Assembly: GCF_018320785.1 (NCBI RefSeq)
Contig: NC_054884.1
Coordinates: forward strand, 23,871,667-23,935,666
Direction of reading: 5' to 3'
Origin: Cheilinus undulatus
Taxonomy: Eukaryota; Chordata; Actinopteri; Labriformes; Labridae
DNA length: 64,000 bases
In this document: positions 25,175 through 35,405 of the stretch, piece by piece
How positions within the stretch are numbered: the first letter of the stretch is position 1
How the letters are laid out: each line of letters opens with the position of its first letter
Notes under the pieces: model-generated
Databases searched by the model: none
What the model was told of the DNA's origin: nothing
The model's input: the letters and a program-made list of their open reading frames with translations, nothing else
Program-made: the position numbers and the translations under genes

Positions 25175-26510
25175 AGACATCTGGCTGCAGACCTCTATGT
25201 TGGGGCGACCTTGACTGTGGGGCAGGAAGTGACATACGAACCCTTGTTGGGTTTCTCCTTAGTATGTGATGTTCTTTTTAAGTTTATCCCCATCCTTTAC
25301 CCTAACCTTTTGGTTAGGTTTAGTTGCCTAACCCAAACCCTCTTAGGCTTTTCATTAGTTTGTGGTGTGTTCAAATAAAATTTATCCCCCTCAGTAAATT
25401 TTGGATTTTTATTCATAAAATTCTGCCATTGTGGAAAAATAGCCATATACTGTAAAATAAATGCCATTCATTCCTGTTCCAGCTTGGGAAATGAACGTTA
25501 CTTCCCACCTCATGGTCGAAGTTGCCTCATTGTAGAGGTCTGCAATAACCTGACATGCCAGATGAATGTTCTGTCTGTCACATCTTTACAGGCCAATCAG
25601 AGCAACTAAACACGTGAAGTAGCTGTGACCAAGGTGCGCGTGCGCAACTACCGAGGAATAATGCTAACCATGGCGACTGTAGACATGTCAGTACACAACT
25701 TTTGTTGTTTTTGAAAAGAAAACAACTCACTGCTGTTCTTTGATCTTCTTTTAACAAAGAAATGTCGTCAAGTTCTGATATAACTGGTGCTTTAGCAGCA
25801 TCCACGCTAAGGTATGGAAGAGGATTAGGGCCATTTTTGAAGGAGAAAATAATTTTGGACAAGTAGAGATTAAAGTCGAAATGACAAGAATGAAGTCAAA
25901 ATTTCGAGAATAAAGTTGAAACACAATTTCGAGATTAAAGTCAAATGACAAGAAAAAAGTCAAAACTTGTTACTAACAGCGGATCATAGATGCTGTGTTT
26001 ATGTGGCAAAGAGAGAGAATCTCTTTGTTAAATCCAATAATGAGGATTGATTGATGATCTCTCTTTGTCACATAAACACACAGCGTCTATGATCCGCTGT
26101 TAGTAATAGGAAGTTTCGACTTTATTCCCCTCATTTTGACTTCAATCTCAAAATTGTGTTTGAACTTCATTCTCAAAATTTTGACTTTAATCTCGACTTG
26201 TCCAAAATTATTTTCTCCTTTGAAAATGGCCCTAATCCTCTTCTGTACTAATGTCTTGAGCCATAATTGCACCGGCCTCTTGTTGCTGCTTCCTTGCGTC
26301 ACGACTCTGCTGCGCCTGAGAGCACTGCCCCTCGTTGCTGATTGGTCCTGTCACTTTCTAACCGGGCCCAAACGGTTTAGACGGGAGCTTTGCAAGATGG
26401 ATTCACCAGTGAGAAACAAGGAAACGGCGTATCCATCTGCTTTGCAAGGTTAGGTCTACAACAGATGAGTCTAAAATGCCCTACCATAGAGGTCTGCAGC
26501 CAGATCCTCT
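25175..26510. repeat. Inverted GAGGTCTGCAGCCAGAT ends around nested repeats
   Basis: ATCTGGCTGCAGACCTCTATG near 25175-25197 faces CATAGAGGTCTGCAGCCAGAT near 26483-26503. A further GTAGAGGTCTGCA lies near 25534. The block contains the long palindrome listed next and may be a composite of two related elements. Confidence 0.5.
25817..26243. repeat. Large fold-back palindrome (about 430 bp)
   Basis: Left arm 25817-26016 and right arm 26059-26243 are inverted copies: GAAGAGGATTAGGGCCATTT against AAATGGCCCTAATCCTCTTC at the ends, ACAGCGGATCATAGA against TCTATGATCCGCTGT near the centre, and a loop of about 42 bases. Within the arms an AAAGTCGAAAT-like word repeats. No ORF. A MITE-type fold-back element. 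Confidence 0.85.
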
Positions 26511-26559
26511 TTGGGTCAGGGGTACAACCAAGGTAAAACAGAAAAAATGTAGTGTTATC

Positions 26560-27454
26560 ATAAAGCTCTTGATTTTATTTTAAAAAATGCGTATCTGCCT
26601 TCTAAGAAGGATAAAAGCAACATATGTCATAGTATTTGCCTGTTTACTTTGCAATTAGTTGCAAATGTCAGCTGGTGCAATTGCAAATGACTCAAGCTTT
26701 ATATGTCGTTGACCCGTATGCAGTACATGTGTTGTGTGATTACAGTTCATACTGATATTATTCGTAGTGTCATCTGCATGGAGTGGCATGATGAGGTTTT
26801 TTGATGGTTGAAATCCTGTGTTTGCATAAAATTTTAACACTCAGTATATGTCAAGAAGTTGTTTGTAAAATAAATGAACATGCTATCCACAAGAAAACAA
26901 ACTCTGTTATCTTGATACTAAAATGAACAACTTTTAGTCTAGAGGAAAACAGTATTCAAGAATAGTTGTCTTCTTGGGCTGATTCAGGCCTTCTTTGAAA
27001 GTAGCAAGGAACTTCAGTTTTTTAATAAATGTTTGGAGTAAAAAATACACTCGAGTCTGGACTAAAGATAAGTAAAAGAAGTACTCAAGCAAGGTACAAG
27101 AACCTGAGTATGGCACTTAAGTTCATTCATTAATTTTCATTATAGTTAAATCTAGAAGTTGGGGAAATTCTCTTTGCTCATCAAACTAACATGTAGAAAA
27201 CATTTACCTTTATATTGAGTAGATTATTAACCTGTAACAAATGATAAACTCTATTCATCGAAACGTAAAGCTCTGGAGTCTTTAAAACCTAACATTCATG
27301 AAATGCTTGATTTTTTTTCATACAAGTGGACTCAATTAGTTTTTATAACATTATTAAAATCAGATAAATGAATAAAGTGAATTGAGTTACTCTGGCTTAT
27401 ATGAGGGGGGCTGTGAAAACTCAAACTGTCATTAAAGAAGACTAGGCACACTAA
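26560..27454. other. Unassigned AT-rich stretch
   Basis: It contains short runs resembling fish repeat words near 27050-27110 (GTACTCAAGCAAGGTACAAG). No gene, clear element or strong secondary structure seen. Confidence 0.5.
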
Positions 27455-28191
27455 AAGTTGTAAATTAAATAACTTTATTCATATAAAAATGAAACATTTA
27501 TCCAGCAACATACTGATCATAATGTAAGACATCACAAACTGTACAGTGAACTCTGTGAACTTTAAATAAAGTAGAATTAAAAGAAAAGAAACAAAAACCA
27601 TATGAATAAACTTACAAACTGACAGATAAACAGGGAGGTAGACTGCAGAGGGTATTGATTGTCTACAGCAGTGACACCCAGGGGTCAATCTACAAATTCT
27701 ACCACTTTCATTTAAAAAAGAAATGACACATAATTAGAGAAAATAAGAATAATTATCTCACTGAAAGGTTTCAGTCTGTAAAGGTCCTTCCATGTGGGGG
27801 TCCCAGAGTTAATGTCCAACAGGGGCTCTCGGCTTGATGTCTGTTTAATGAGGTTGTAGATGGTCTAAGCTGGGTCATCAGATGTCAAGCCTCAACTTCC
27901 AGTGAAGTAAAAAAAAAAAAAAAAACAAGTGGGTCTGTGTCTGCAGCTCTTCATCAATGAACCGAGAGCAAAGACAAAAATCTGTACGACTCTCAGGATA
28001 CAAAATGTTCAAAATAATCACAAAACCTGTGCTGATCTTGTGTTTTTGGTTGGTTAAGCGATAGGTGGTTTTGGGCTCTAAATTAGAGGGCCACCCAAAC
28101 CCTGACCAGCCTTTGTTGCATCAGTCGTCCTCATTTCTTCTGTAATCCCAGACAGACAATCCCAAACCTCTTAAAGTCCATTTTTAAAGTC
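27455..28191 (-). other. Probable 3' UTR of the SIX gene with polyadenylation signal
   Basis: A minus-strand AATAAA (plus-strand TTTATT at 27474-27479) lies about 715 bases after the stop codon, and the sequence between has no repeat I recognise. A transcript end near 27455 is therefore likely. There is an A/T homopolymer near 27910-27924. The exact cleavage site cannot be seen. Confidence 0.55.
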
Positions 28192-29544
28192 TCAGACATC
28201 CAAATCAGAGTCACTGTCTGTTACTGAGAGAAAAGTTTCTCCATCTACACGCTCCCCACTTTCATCTGGACTGCACTCCCCTCTGCTCGGACAAATCCGG
28301 TGGTGCTGCAACCTGAAAATTAAAAAAAAAAAAAAAAAGGATAAGTATGTTAAAAGATTTATGCCTCCATATAAACTAGGCATGGAAATTTAAAAAAAAG
28401 TCAAACAGTAGTTTGTTCTTCAGGGAAAACATATTCTAAAGCAACCTTACACAAGTTAAATTACTTGACATCCATAGTATAACCTTCTGTGCAGGCAGGG
28501 TGTGCAATTTTTACCTATTTACGCACGTTCTGCTTTCACCAACTGGATTATTGACCCACAAACTGACCCGAGGCAAATTATAGTGAGACTAAGGGAAGAA
28601 AGGGTGACCTCACAGAACACAAAAACCTAAAAGCTGAAAGGTCGTGCGCTTTTACGCATGAATGGTCCTTTTACGCACATGTCTATTTGCGTGTAGAGAG
28701 GAAATAAGCTGCATCATTGAGTGAAAGTAAGTGATTGATCAATCAAGGGGCACGTGCGTTAAGGAACAGAGAGCTTGATTTTATGACTAAATGATATCAA
28801 ATCAATCCGGTGACACGCTTTATGTCAGTCTCCATTCAACGTTACTGACCTGTTTTTGGCTGCTGCCGCTCGGTCTCTCTGTCTCCGGTTTTTGAACCAG
28901 TTCCCAACCTGAGTCGGTGTGAGTCCAGTCGCGTGCGCTAGTTCTCTCTTTTTCCCTGGGTTCGGGTAGGGATCCTGAAGGTACCACTCTCTGAGCAGTC
29001 CTCGCGTGCGCTCCTTGAAACAGTGCGTCTTCTGCTCCCCGTCCCAGATGGTCCTCGGTAAGGGGAACTTCTTCCTCACACGGTACTTGTCAACAGGTCC
29101 GAGTGGCCTCCCCCGCAGTTTCTCCGCCTCCCGGTAGTGAGCTTCCAGCCACATCGCCTGCAGTTTGCCGTGCGAGGCGCGCGTAAAGCGGTGCGTCTCC
29201 AGGATGTGATAGAGCTCACGGAAACTCCCAGTGTGGTATGCCACCACGGCGCGAGCCCTCTGCACAGACTCGTGCTCGGAGATGGAGTCACGGCCGTCAG
29301 CGGTCACCGGAAGAGACCAGAGGAAGCGGGCCAGCCGCTCGATGTCTCCGGTCTCTTCCAGGGTCTCGCAGACGCTGGCTATTTGGGCCGCGGAGAAACA
29401 CAATCCCGGGAAAGCCAGCGGGGGACAGGCGGAGGGAGGGTCCTCCGGAGACCGGGAGCGAGCCAGGAGAGGGGGCCCATCCGCGAAGTGAGGCAGGAGG
29501 ATCCGGGAGGCTGAGAAAAAGTCGAGTGGTGACCTGAACACCAT
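28192..29544 (-). CDS. six7: SIX3/SIX6-class homeobox transcription factor, probably six7 (two exons, complete)
   Basis: Nuclear DNA-binding protein of 271 residues in two exons: 29544-28850 (donor ACAG|GTCAGT) and 28312-28192 (acceptor TTTTCAG|GTTGC), joined within the Arg codon of KNRLQ. The start chosen is [10 protein letters not shown], the conserved SIX3 N-terminus; an upstream in-frame TTG is not used. Residues about 48-163 form the SIX domain ([35 protein letters not shown]). Residues about 166-226 form the homeodomain, with recognition helix [13 protein letters not shown]. The C-terminus is only about 40 residues and ends [11 protein letters not shown], like the SVTSSDSECDV end of SIX3, but the long middle of the SIX3 tail is missing. 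The SIX domain has changes unusual for SIX3 ([25 protein letters not shown]-type loop). Divergence plus short tail fit fish six7, known from zebrafish for cone opsin control. A derived six3 copy is the alternative. Confidence 0.85.
28313..28849 (-). other. Single intron of the SIX gene
   Basis: This is a 537-base intron with GT and AG ends, interrupting the codon three residues after the homeodomain's RDRAAAAK stretch, the same place as in SIX3 and SIX6. It holds a perfect 14-base palindrome TGATTGATCAATCA at 28732-28745, an E-box CACGTG at 28751-28756, and several ACGCA-containing motifs between 28520 and 28690. An A-run near 28321-28338 reads as the polypyrimidine tract before the acceptor. 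Confidence 0.85.
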
Positions 29545-29760
29545 CTGGATGTCAGAGTTGAGCAAAACCGATGAAGAAGAGCCGCTCTGAGACAGACTGA
29601 CAGAAATCTGCTGGAGTCCGACTCTTTAGCTCACCTGGGAGTCAGGGAGGGACCCTGAGTCTGACTCCTGATTGGACAACCGGAGGCTGATGTGGGGTTG
29701 TCATGACAGCACTGTCAATCAAATCTAGAGGATTTATCCCCTCTGAGCTCAAGCTAACAC
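29545..29760 (-). promoter_or_regulatory. Proximal promoter of the SIX gene: CCAAT and PBX-MEIS motifs
   Basis: Reading upstream on the minus strand from the ATG, there is a CCAAT pentamer (plus-strand ATTGG, 29671-29675). Further out is TGATTGACAG (plus-strand CTGTCAATCA, 29712-29721), which equals the known PBX-MEIS/PREP composite consensus. A palindromic TGTCATGACA lies beside it near 29698-29708. No TATA box is seen. The motif match is direct; the use of these sites is inferred. Confidence 0.5.
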
Positions 29761-31545
29761 AAAGCCCTTCAGAAAGCAAACAGTTGTTTAACGAAAATAC
29801 TCAACATCTATGAACCAGACTGACACCAGAGGGACTCTGAAATAATCTGAGGCCAAAAATACTTCAGAGTGAGAAAAAGAATAAAACACTTATCTGCATG
29901 ACCCACATCTTTCATGGTACCTCATATTTGAAAGCAACATCACCAACTACTTCAGTTGTCAGAACTATCAAATTCAGATGCAAGTATGCCTTTTTCAAAT
30001 CTAACCAAATATTTGGGCTCTTGAGAAATGAAAAGGGCTTCTCTATAAAAGCCCTGTGATTGTCTGTTATTATGCTGTTTCATCTGTTCTTATCATCCTA
30101 CTGACCCATAAAACAGCAGATCATTTGTAAAGAAAGATATAGGAAAATACAGGTATGCCTTTTAAAAGACAATAAATCATAAAAAATCAGCATATAGTCC
30201 CTGTAAGACACTAAAACAGACCATAATACCTATATTAATCATATTTAAAGGTCAAAAGAAAAAGTACCCTGAACCTGAACAGAGTTGACATCTGTCTGCT
30301 ATCAGCTGAATCTCATCACCTCCTGCCGGTAAGCCTCTCTCATCATTAATAGCAGTAATGTGCCCAGTGTGATTGGAAATCTCACCCAGACCTGAAAGCG
30401 TATGTTTCCCTAAGTGGTTTCCCTGCACTCTAATCACTTTCTAATCACTTTTCTATTCTCTAATATGAGTAAGTTCACAGATAAGCTGCGCTCCAGCCCC
30501 ATTCTGTTACCTTGGCTTAGCATCGAGCCGATACAGCAGGCTAACATTAGTCTAATAGAGCAGCGTATTCAATCAGCATTAACACATTCTAGCTGCTCCG
30601 GGCCATATGCTTTGGATTGTGGCAGCCGTCCTGCAGAGATAGAGGATATTAAATATTAGGAAAATATTTTGAGGTTCAACAAAACTAGCCAAACACACAC
30701 TCTTGTAGCTTTTCATTACGTTTTCTCACTTAAACAGTCCCTTAAATGTGAGCATCAGTGCAGATGTGTTGGCCAGAAAAAAGGGGGTCACTCAGCTTAA
30801 AAGGGGTTAATGCCAATTATACAAACAGACAGATGTCCTGCACGCTGCTGTGAGGAGCTGTGTGCCAGTTTTTACCCCTGGTGAGGCACAGCGTTCATGC
30901 TTGTTATGTTAATCCCTTCTTCTTTCATTATAAGAGTCATAATTACATTTATGACAATGATAGTATGACAATGATCACTTAAAAGAATAAAGTAAACCGC
31001 TAACAAATCATCTCCTTCTGAATTTAGTCCTTGAACCAGCTCTGGACTGCGCATTAGTTATGAAATTTTGATACATTTAATGTAACAATGCTTTCCCAAA
31101 TATGAGGTAAGAGATATTTGTGGTCGATCATACATCTTCAAGTATTCTGGCTGAATGCAAAGCTCTATCAGCAGAAAGATTCAGCTTTCTCTGAATACAA
31201 AACATTCTAGCTAATTATTGCTTCAACATAAAAGACTAACACATGCATAGTCTGAGTGTTATCATCCATTTGCTTCCAATACAGAGGCCCAGCGACTCCC
31301 AGTGATAGCAGGTGCCATATTTAAAATGCCTACTCCAACAAATATCTTAGCTGCAGATGTCTAGTGTGTCAAGATCATCGTCGTTGAGCCAGCATATTCC
31401 AAACTATAAAAACAAAACAGTTCAGTCAGTAGCAGGATAAATATAGTGACGCCTCACCTCCTTTTTTTGTAGTAAGCCAAAAACATTTTATTTTTGCTGT
31501 TAAAATGGGGACTTTAATACAGAACCCGATAAGGATTTTTTTGTT
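29761..31545. other. Upstream flank of the SIX gene with one candidate conserved block
   Basis: No gene or mobile element is recognised. The part 30240-30660 is richer in homeodomain-type cores (TCATTAATAG, CTAATCACTTTCTAATCACT, ATTAGTCTAAT) and free of repeats, so it is a candidate regulatory block; see findings. Confidence 0.4.
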
Positions 31546-31550
31546 TTTGG

Positions 31551-31965
31551 AGCCAGCCTCAAGTGGACAGTCAAGGAACTGCAATTATTTGCAGTTTGGC
31601 ATCTGCCTCAAAGTGCGCCACAGTGACTTCACAGCGGTTTGTTATCATTCAGGGACGTCTCTCAGACATGTGTTTAAGTAGTGACCGCTGCACCAAACTT
31701 TAAAACACCTTCAGACAACAGCATGGACGGGCATGCTGTTGAGTGGACAGCTAAACCAAACAGTTCCTCTTCTTCTTCTGGCGGAACAAACTGATCCTTA
31801 CTGAAGTACAGCTATTGAACGACATCGACTCAGAACACCGCGTCATCAGCTCCAGACGTGTCCTCAAACAGGTAGCTTGGTTGTGGTGAAAAAGCAAATC
31901 CCCTGCCGTGCCGAGTCAAGCCAAGTAGAGCCAAGCAACTCGGTGTAATGGAAAAGGCTCATAAT
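31551..31965. mobile_element. Non-autonomous repeat, related to the copy at 58435-58808
   Basis: After a short CCTCAAGTGGACA-family start, the DNA from about 31610 shares long colinear similarity with 58435-58808: GGTTTGT..TCATTCAGGGACG, CTTCTTCTGGC(G/A)GAACAAA, CCGCGTCATCAGCTC and CCTCAAACAGGTAGCT, with the same GTAATGGAAAAG-like end. No ORF; class unknown, possibly hAT-derived. Confidence 0.6.
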
Positions 31966-32510
31966 GCACCCCAAACAGTTCTTCACTGCAGTCGTCCAGA
32001 TGGGAGGTGACGAACACATGGATAAAGGTTTCAGCCAGAGTCCGAGGTGGTCTGAGTCTGGAGACATTTTTGAGGTGGGATAAGTCAGATTTGGTCACTG
32101 ATTTGATGAGGGACTGGAGAGGCAGAGTGGAGTCCAGGATAATGCCATGGTTACGGACCTTAGGTGGAGGATGGGTGGACAGATATACTGTTCCTGAGCA
32201 GCACCTTGAGGGTCAGAACTATGGGCTCTGTTTTGTTGTTCAGTTTGAGTCAATTGGTTGACATCCAGGCCTTGATTTAATGTAGACTGTTGACCAGGGA
32301 GTTTGGGGGGGGGTTTAAAGTTTGGTTGCTAAAAAGAGCTGCATGTTGTCGGCATAAGCATACAAGTGGAAACTGAGACTGTTTTCGGATGATCTGACCA
32401 AGGAAGAGAAGTGGTCCAAAGACAGGGCCTTGAGGCACACCTTGGTTACTAGGGCTAGGAAGGAGTGGTAATGCTGATAGTGACAACATGTTTCCTGTTT
32501 GAAAGGTAGG
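31960..32510 (-). pseudogene. LINE reverse-transcriptase remnant
   Basis: Minus-strand frames give QGVPQGPVFGPLLF (the conserved VPQGSVLGPLLF motif), then HLYAYADNMQL in place of the catalytic YADD box. Downstream come VRNHGIILDSTLPLQSLIKS and LAETFIHVFVTSHLDDC, the usual order in LINEs of the CR1/L2/Rex side. Frameshifts, an internal gap and the changed catalytic box mark it as dead. It is 5'- and 3'-truncated. Confidence 0.8.
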
Positions 32511-34283
32511 ACAGAAGAAATCTAATGCCAAACACCAACAGTACACCAATAAAAAGTTGAATTAAGTTCATTTGACTTTCCATTACTATTTTGCTATTTC
32601 AGTGTTGGTTCAATAACCTCCTCTTCCCACATTTGTATTTCTGTTGAGCATATCCTGCTCTACTTGAATTTCTTTAGTGTAACGATGGGCATGTTATGTT
32701 TCTGTCCATGTGTGTTTTGGAAGCAGAACAATAGAAAAACACACAACAGTCTCTGAGTGACAGTCATGGCCAGAGCTCCTCCAAGTTGAAAAGACATTCC
32801 ACACACTCGAGGGAGACATCCTCACGGTGTGTGTTGTGTGACAAGTGGGTGAGTGTGGCTTAATGGTGACAATTAAGTTAATGCAGCCACATCTCCTTTC
32901 AGCAACAGCACAATTAGCAAGGAGGTGGAGGGAAAGCAGAGCAGGCTCAAAGCGGGTGGATGACACTTCCAGGGTGGCTGGAGGAACAGTGAGGATACGA
33001 AGTGAATCGCCTCAGCATCTCCTTATCCCCCATAAACAAAGGAGCGGCTCCTAATTAACCCCTTCACTGACCTCAACAACTTAACACTGACCTCTTAAGC
33101 CCTGAAACTTTAACCCCCTCACCCCGTCTCATCGAGGAGGCCGTACAGCCCCCCTAACTCCCCGCAAAGCCTCCTCCTCGTTAAGCCACTAATCACTTCC
33201 TGGGTCTTTGTTGTGCTTTTGTGCTCTCGCTGAGCTCCAGAAGAGTTTGGGGGACAATGGGGAGCAAAAAACAGGAAGGAGGGGGGTCAACTGTGGCAGA
33301 TTGAGAGGGATGAAAATGAGGATGAGGAGAAAGTGGGAGCACAGTGCTTTGTACATGCTAACCTGATTGCTGATGGTTAATCAGGAATCAGGAGTGATCC
33401 TTGTTTAATCAGCTGCTAAAAAGCTGCAAATTTAAAAAACACATTATCATTAAAATCTAACATAAAATTTTGACATATATTCTTATGTGCTTACTTGTTG
33501 ACAGTTCCTTGCACTGGGACATCAATCTTTTATCTACAGTTAGGAGATGGTTTGTTTAGTTTATCAAAAGACTGGAAACAGGGCAAATACCTAGCCTGGT
33601 TCATTTACAGTAGCCACCTGCCAGCTCCTTCAAAGCCTAAAACATGTTTGCACTTGTTTAAACTTTAAATATCTATACAAAAGCATAAAAAATTAGACAC
33701 TGTGTAGCTTAGTTGGTACAAAATCTACAGCCATTGACATATTGGTTGAAAGTTTAACTTTCAGCCTCTGACTTTGGATGCAAGTCCACCTAAGTCTCAC
33801 AACCCTTCATTTCATCTCTCTCTCTATCAGTAAAGATAGGCCAACAAAATTGAGGGCTATTACAGAGCAAGAGCAGGCTATGTTTTCCCTCTACCTCCAG
33901 TCTTAAAGCCAACAGTTAGGTTAACTTGTCCTGGCTGCACAGAAATGTTATGGTAACAGACATGCTTGGAGGTTACACAAAAGACTGCTACATAACTAAA
34001 CTGAACTACAACTAAAAGCTGTTCTCCTGTTGTAGCATCTCTTTACAGTTTTGCTGCTTGGATGGACCATGATCATTTTTGGCCTTTGGTTGTGAGTTCA
34101 ATCGCCCAAGCTCTCCCCCGTAACGTTGAGCAAAGAGACAACACGTGCTGCTCAGTGTGTTGATCCCCATGGCTGACTTTTTTTTTTAAATTAAAGATGG
34201 TTCATTAAAAACAACACTTAATGCAGTGTATCTACTTGACAAAAAAAACTGACATTTGGATTCATTGACCAGCTTCACACAGC
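32511..34283. other. Intergenic DNA with a candidate conserved block
   Basis: No gene recognised. The segment of about 32870-33240 is repeat-free, has less A/T and contains CCATAAACAAAGGAG, CTCCTAATTAACCCC and CACTAATCACTTCC, so it may be regulatory. A decayed tRNA-like SINE may lie at about 34050-34200 (GTGAGTTCAATCGCCC followed by TTGAGCAA). Confidence 0.35.
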
Positions 34284-34317
34284 GAGGGAGAAATGCTGTT
34301 AAAAGTGCCCTTACTTG

Positions 34318-35302
34318 GCCTGTTAGTGGCCGCACACACTTTCATACACTTTCACTTTCATTTTTTTTTTCCATTATTTTCTATATTTACCTCTTTTGCT
34401 AAGCATTTAAAAATATGGTTACTGGAGAATCAAAGCTGCAGTCACAATGAATGAATTGATTTACTGTATTATGTGTATTGTCAAGTGTACTGGATGTAAT
34501 TGGTTTTTGGAGATTTTGTTTGTGACTAGCCATTCTAGTGACCTTATATGCTTACATAAATGTATGTATGCAAATTTTTTGTGATATAGTGCGTACATAA
34601 TTAAACCTATGTATGCTAACCAGTGCAATAACACCTGCACACACACATCTGTGTGTGCAAATTAAGTGCAATAGGGCAACGTGCAATATACAACAGCACT
34701 TTAAAACTCTTGCACTCATGCACTTTAGCACATAAAGCATTTAGCACATAAAGCACTTTAGCACATAAAGCACTTTAGCACATAAAGCACTTTAGCACAC
34801 AGGCACTTCAACTTAACAAGCCAAATCCCCATGTTTTCTTTTTCTTCTGATTTGTCATGAGTTTATTTTCTGTCTAGGTTGTTTATTGTACTTTTCATTA
34901 TTATTTGTCATCTTTTATTCTCTACCTTTTATTGCTATTGTACCTCTGTTTTATTGATTGTACATTGTTAACATCAACCTGCCCAGGGTCTAAGGATGGA
35001 AATTAGCCATTGGCTATAATCCTACATATTTACATGTAAGTGTTTAATAATATGTACTGACCCTGTCATTTCAAATAAAATAAATACAAATACAAATACC
35101 TCTTTTTGTAAAATGCGTTTTTTGCTGTCCTATAAATATTCTTAGTATTATTATTTATTTATTTTTTCCTTTTCTGTTAATCTGTTGGTCTTTTTTGGAG
35201 CTGATAGGGGACTCTGGGATGTTAAAAGTTTACCTTTGTAAGGAAAATATCTTTGTTTTGTAATCATGAAAAGCTATTAAAAAAAGTTGTGAAAAAAGAA
35301 AA
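34318..35302 (+). mobile_element. Retroposon insertion (LINE-like 3' end) with 17-bp target duplication
   Basis: AAAAGTGCCCTTACTTG stands at 34301-34317 and again at 35303-35319, flanking 985 bp that ends in an A-rich tail (about 35278-35302). Inside, 34600-35098 looks like a LINE 3' region (CCTGCCCAGGGTCTAAGGAT, AATTAGCCATTGGCTATAAT) ending in AAATAC repeats. A 17-bp tandem repeat is at 34726-34802. Confidence 0.75.
34726..34802. repeat. Tandem repeat, 17-bp unit, about 4.5 copies
   Basis: The unit TTTAGCACATAAAGCAC is repeated head to tail with one copy missing a base. It lies inside the retroposon insertion. Confidence 0.85.
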
Positions 35303-35405
35303 AAAAGTGCCCTTACTTGTTCGCCCAGGAAGCGATCCCAGAAAGCTTTATGAGTAGCTTAAGCAGCTGAAACTAGGAAAGGCACTTTTAACAGCTTTTC
35401 TCCCT

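Larger units (their letters stand above)
34284..35405. mobile_element. Small fold-back element interrupted by a retroposon
   Basis: The left arm GAGGGAGAAATGCTGTTAAA at 34284 and the right arm ending AACAGCTTTTCTCCCT at 35405 are inverted copies. An uninterrupted relative of 86 bp is at 56428-56513. The element is split by the insertion at 34318-35302. Confidence 0.75.

Noticed and set aside
29137..29537. Plus-strand open frames opposite SIX exon 1
   Set aside because: They are shadows of the GC-rich SIX coding strand, Arg/Gly/Pro-rich with no family match.
33705..33790. TGTAGCTTAGTTGGTA as a possible tRNA start
   Set aside because: No anticodon arm or B-box at proper distance.
34720..34805. 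Short repeats considered as a CRISPR-like array
   Set aside because: The 17-bp units are directly adjacent with no spacers, and the genome is eukaryotic.
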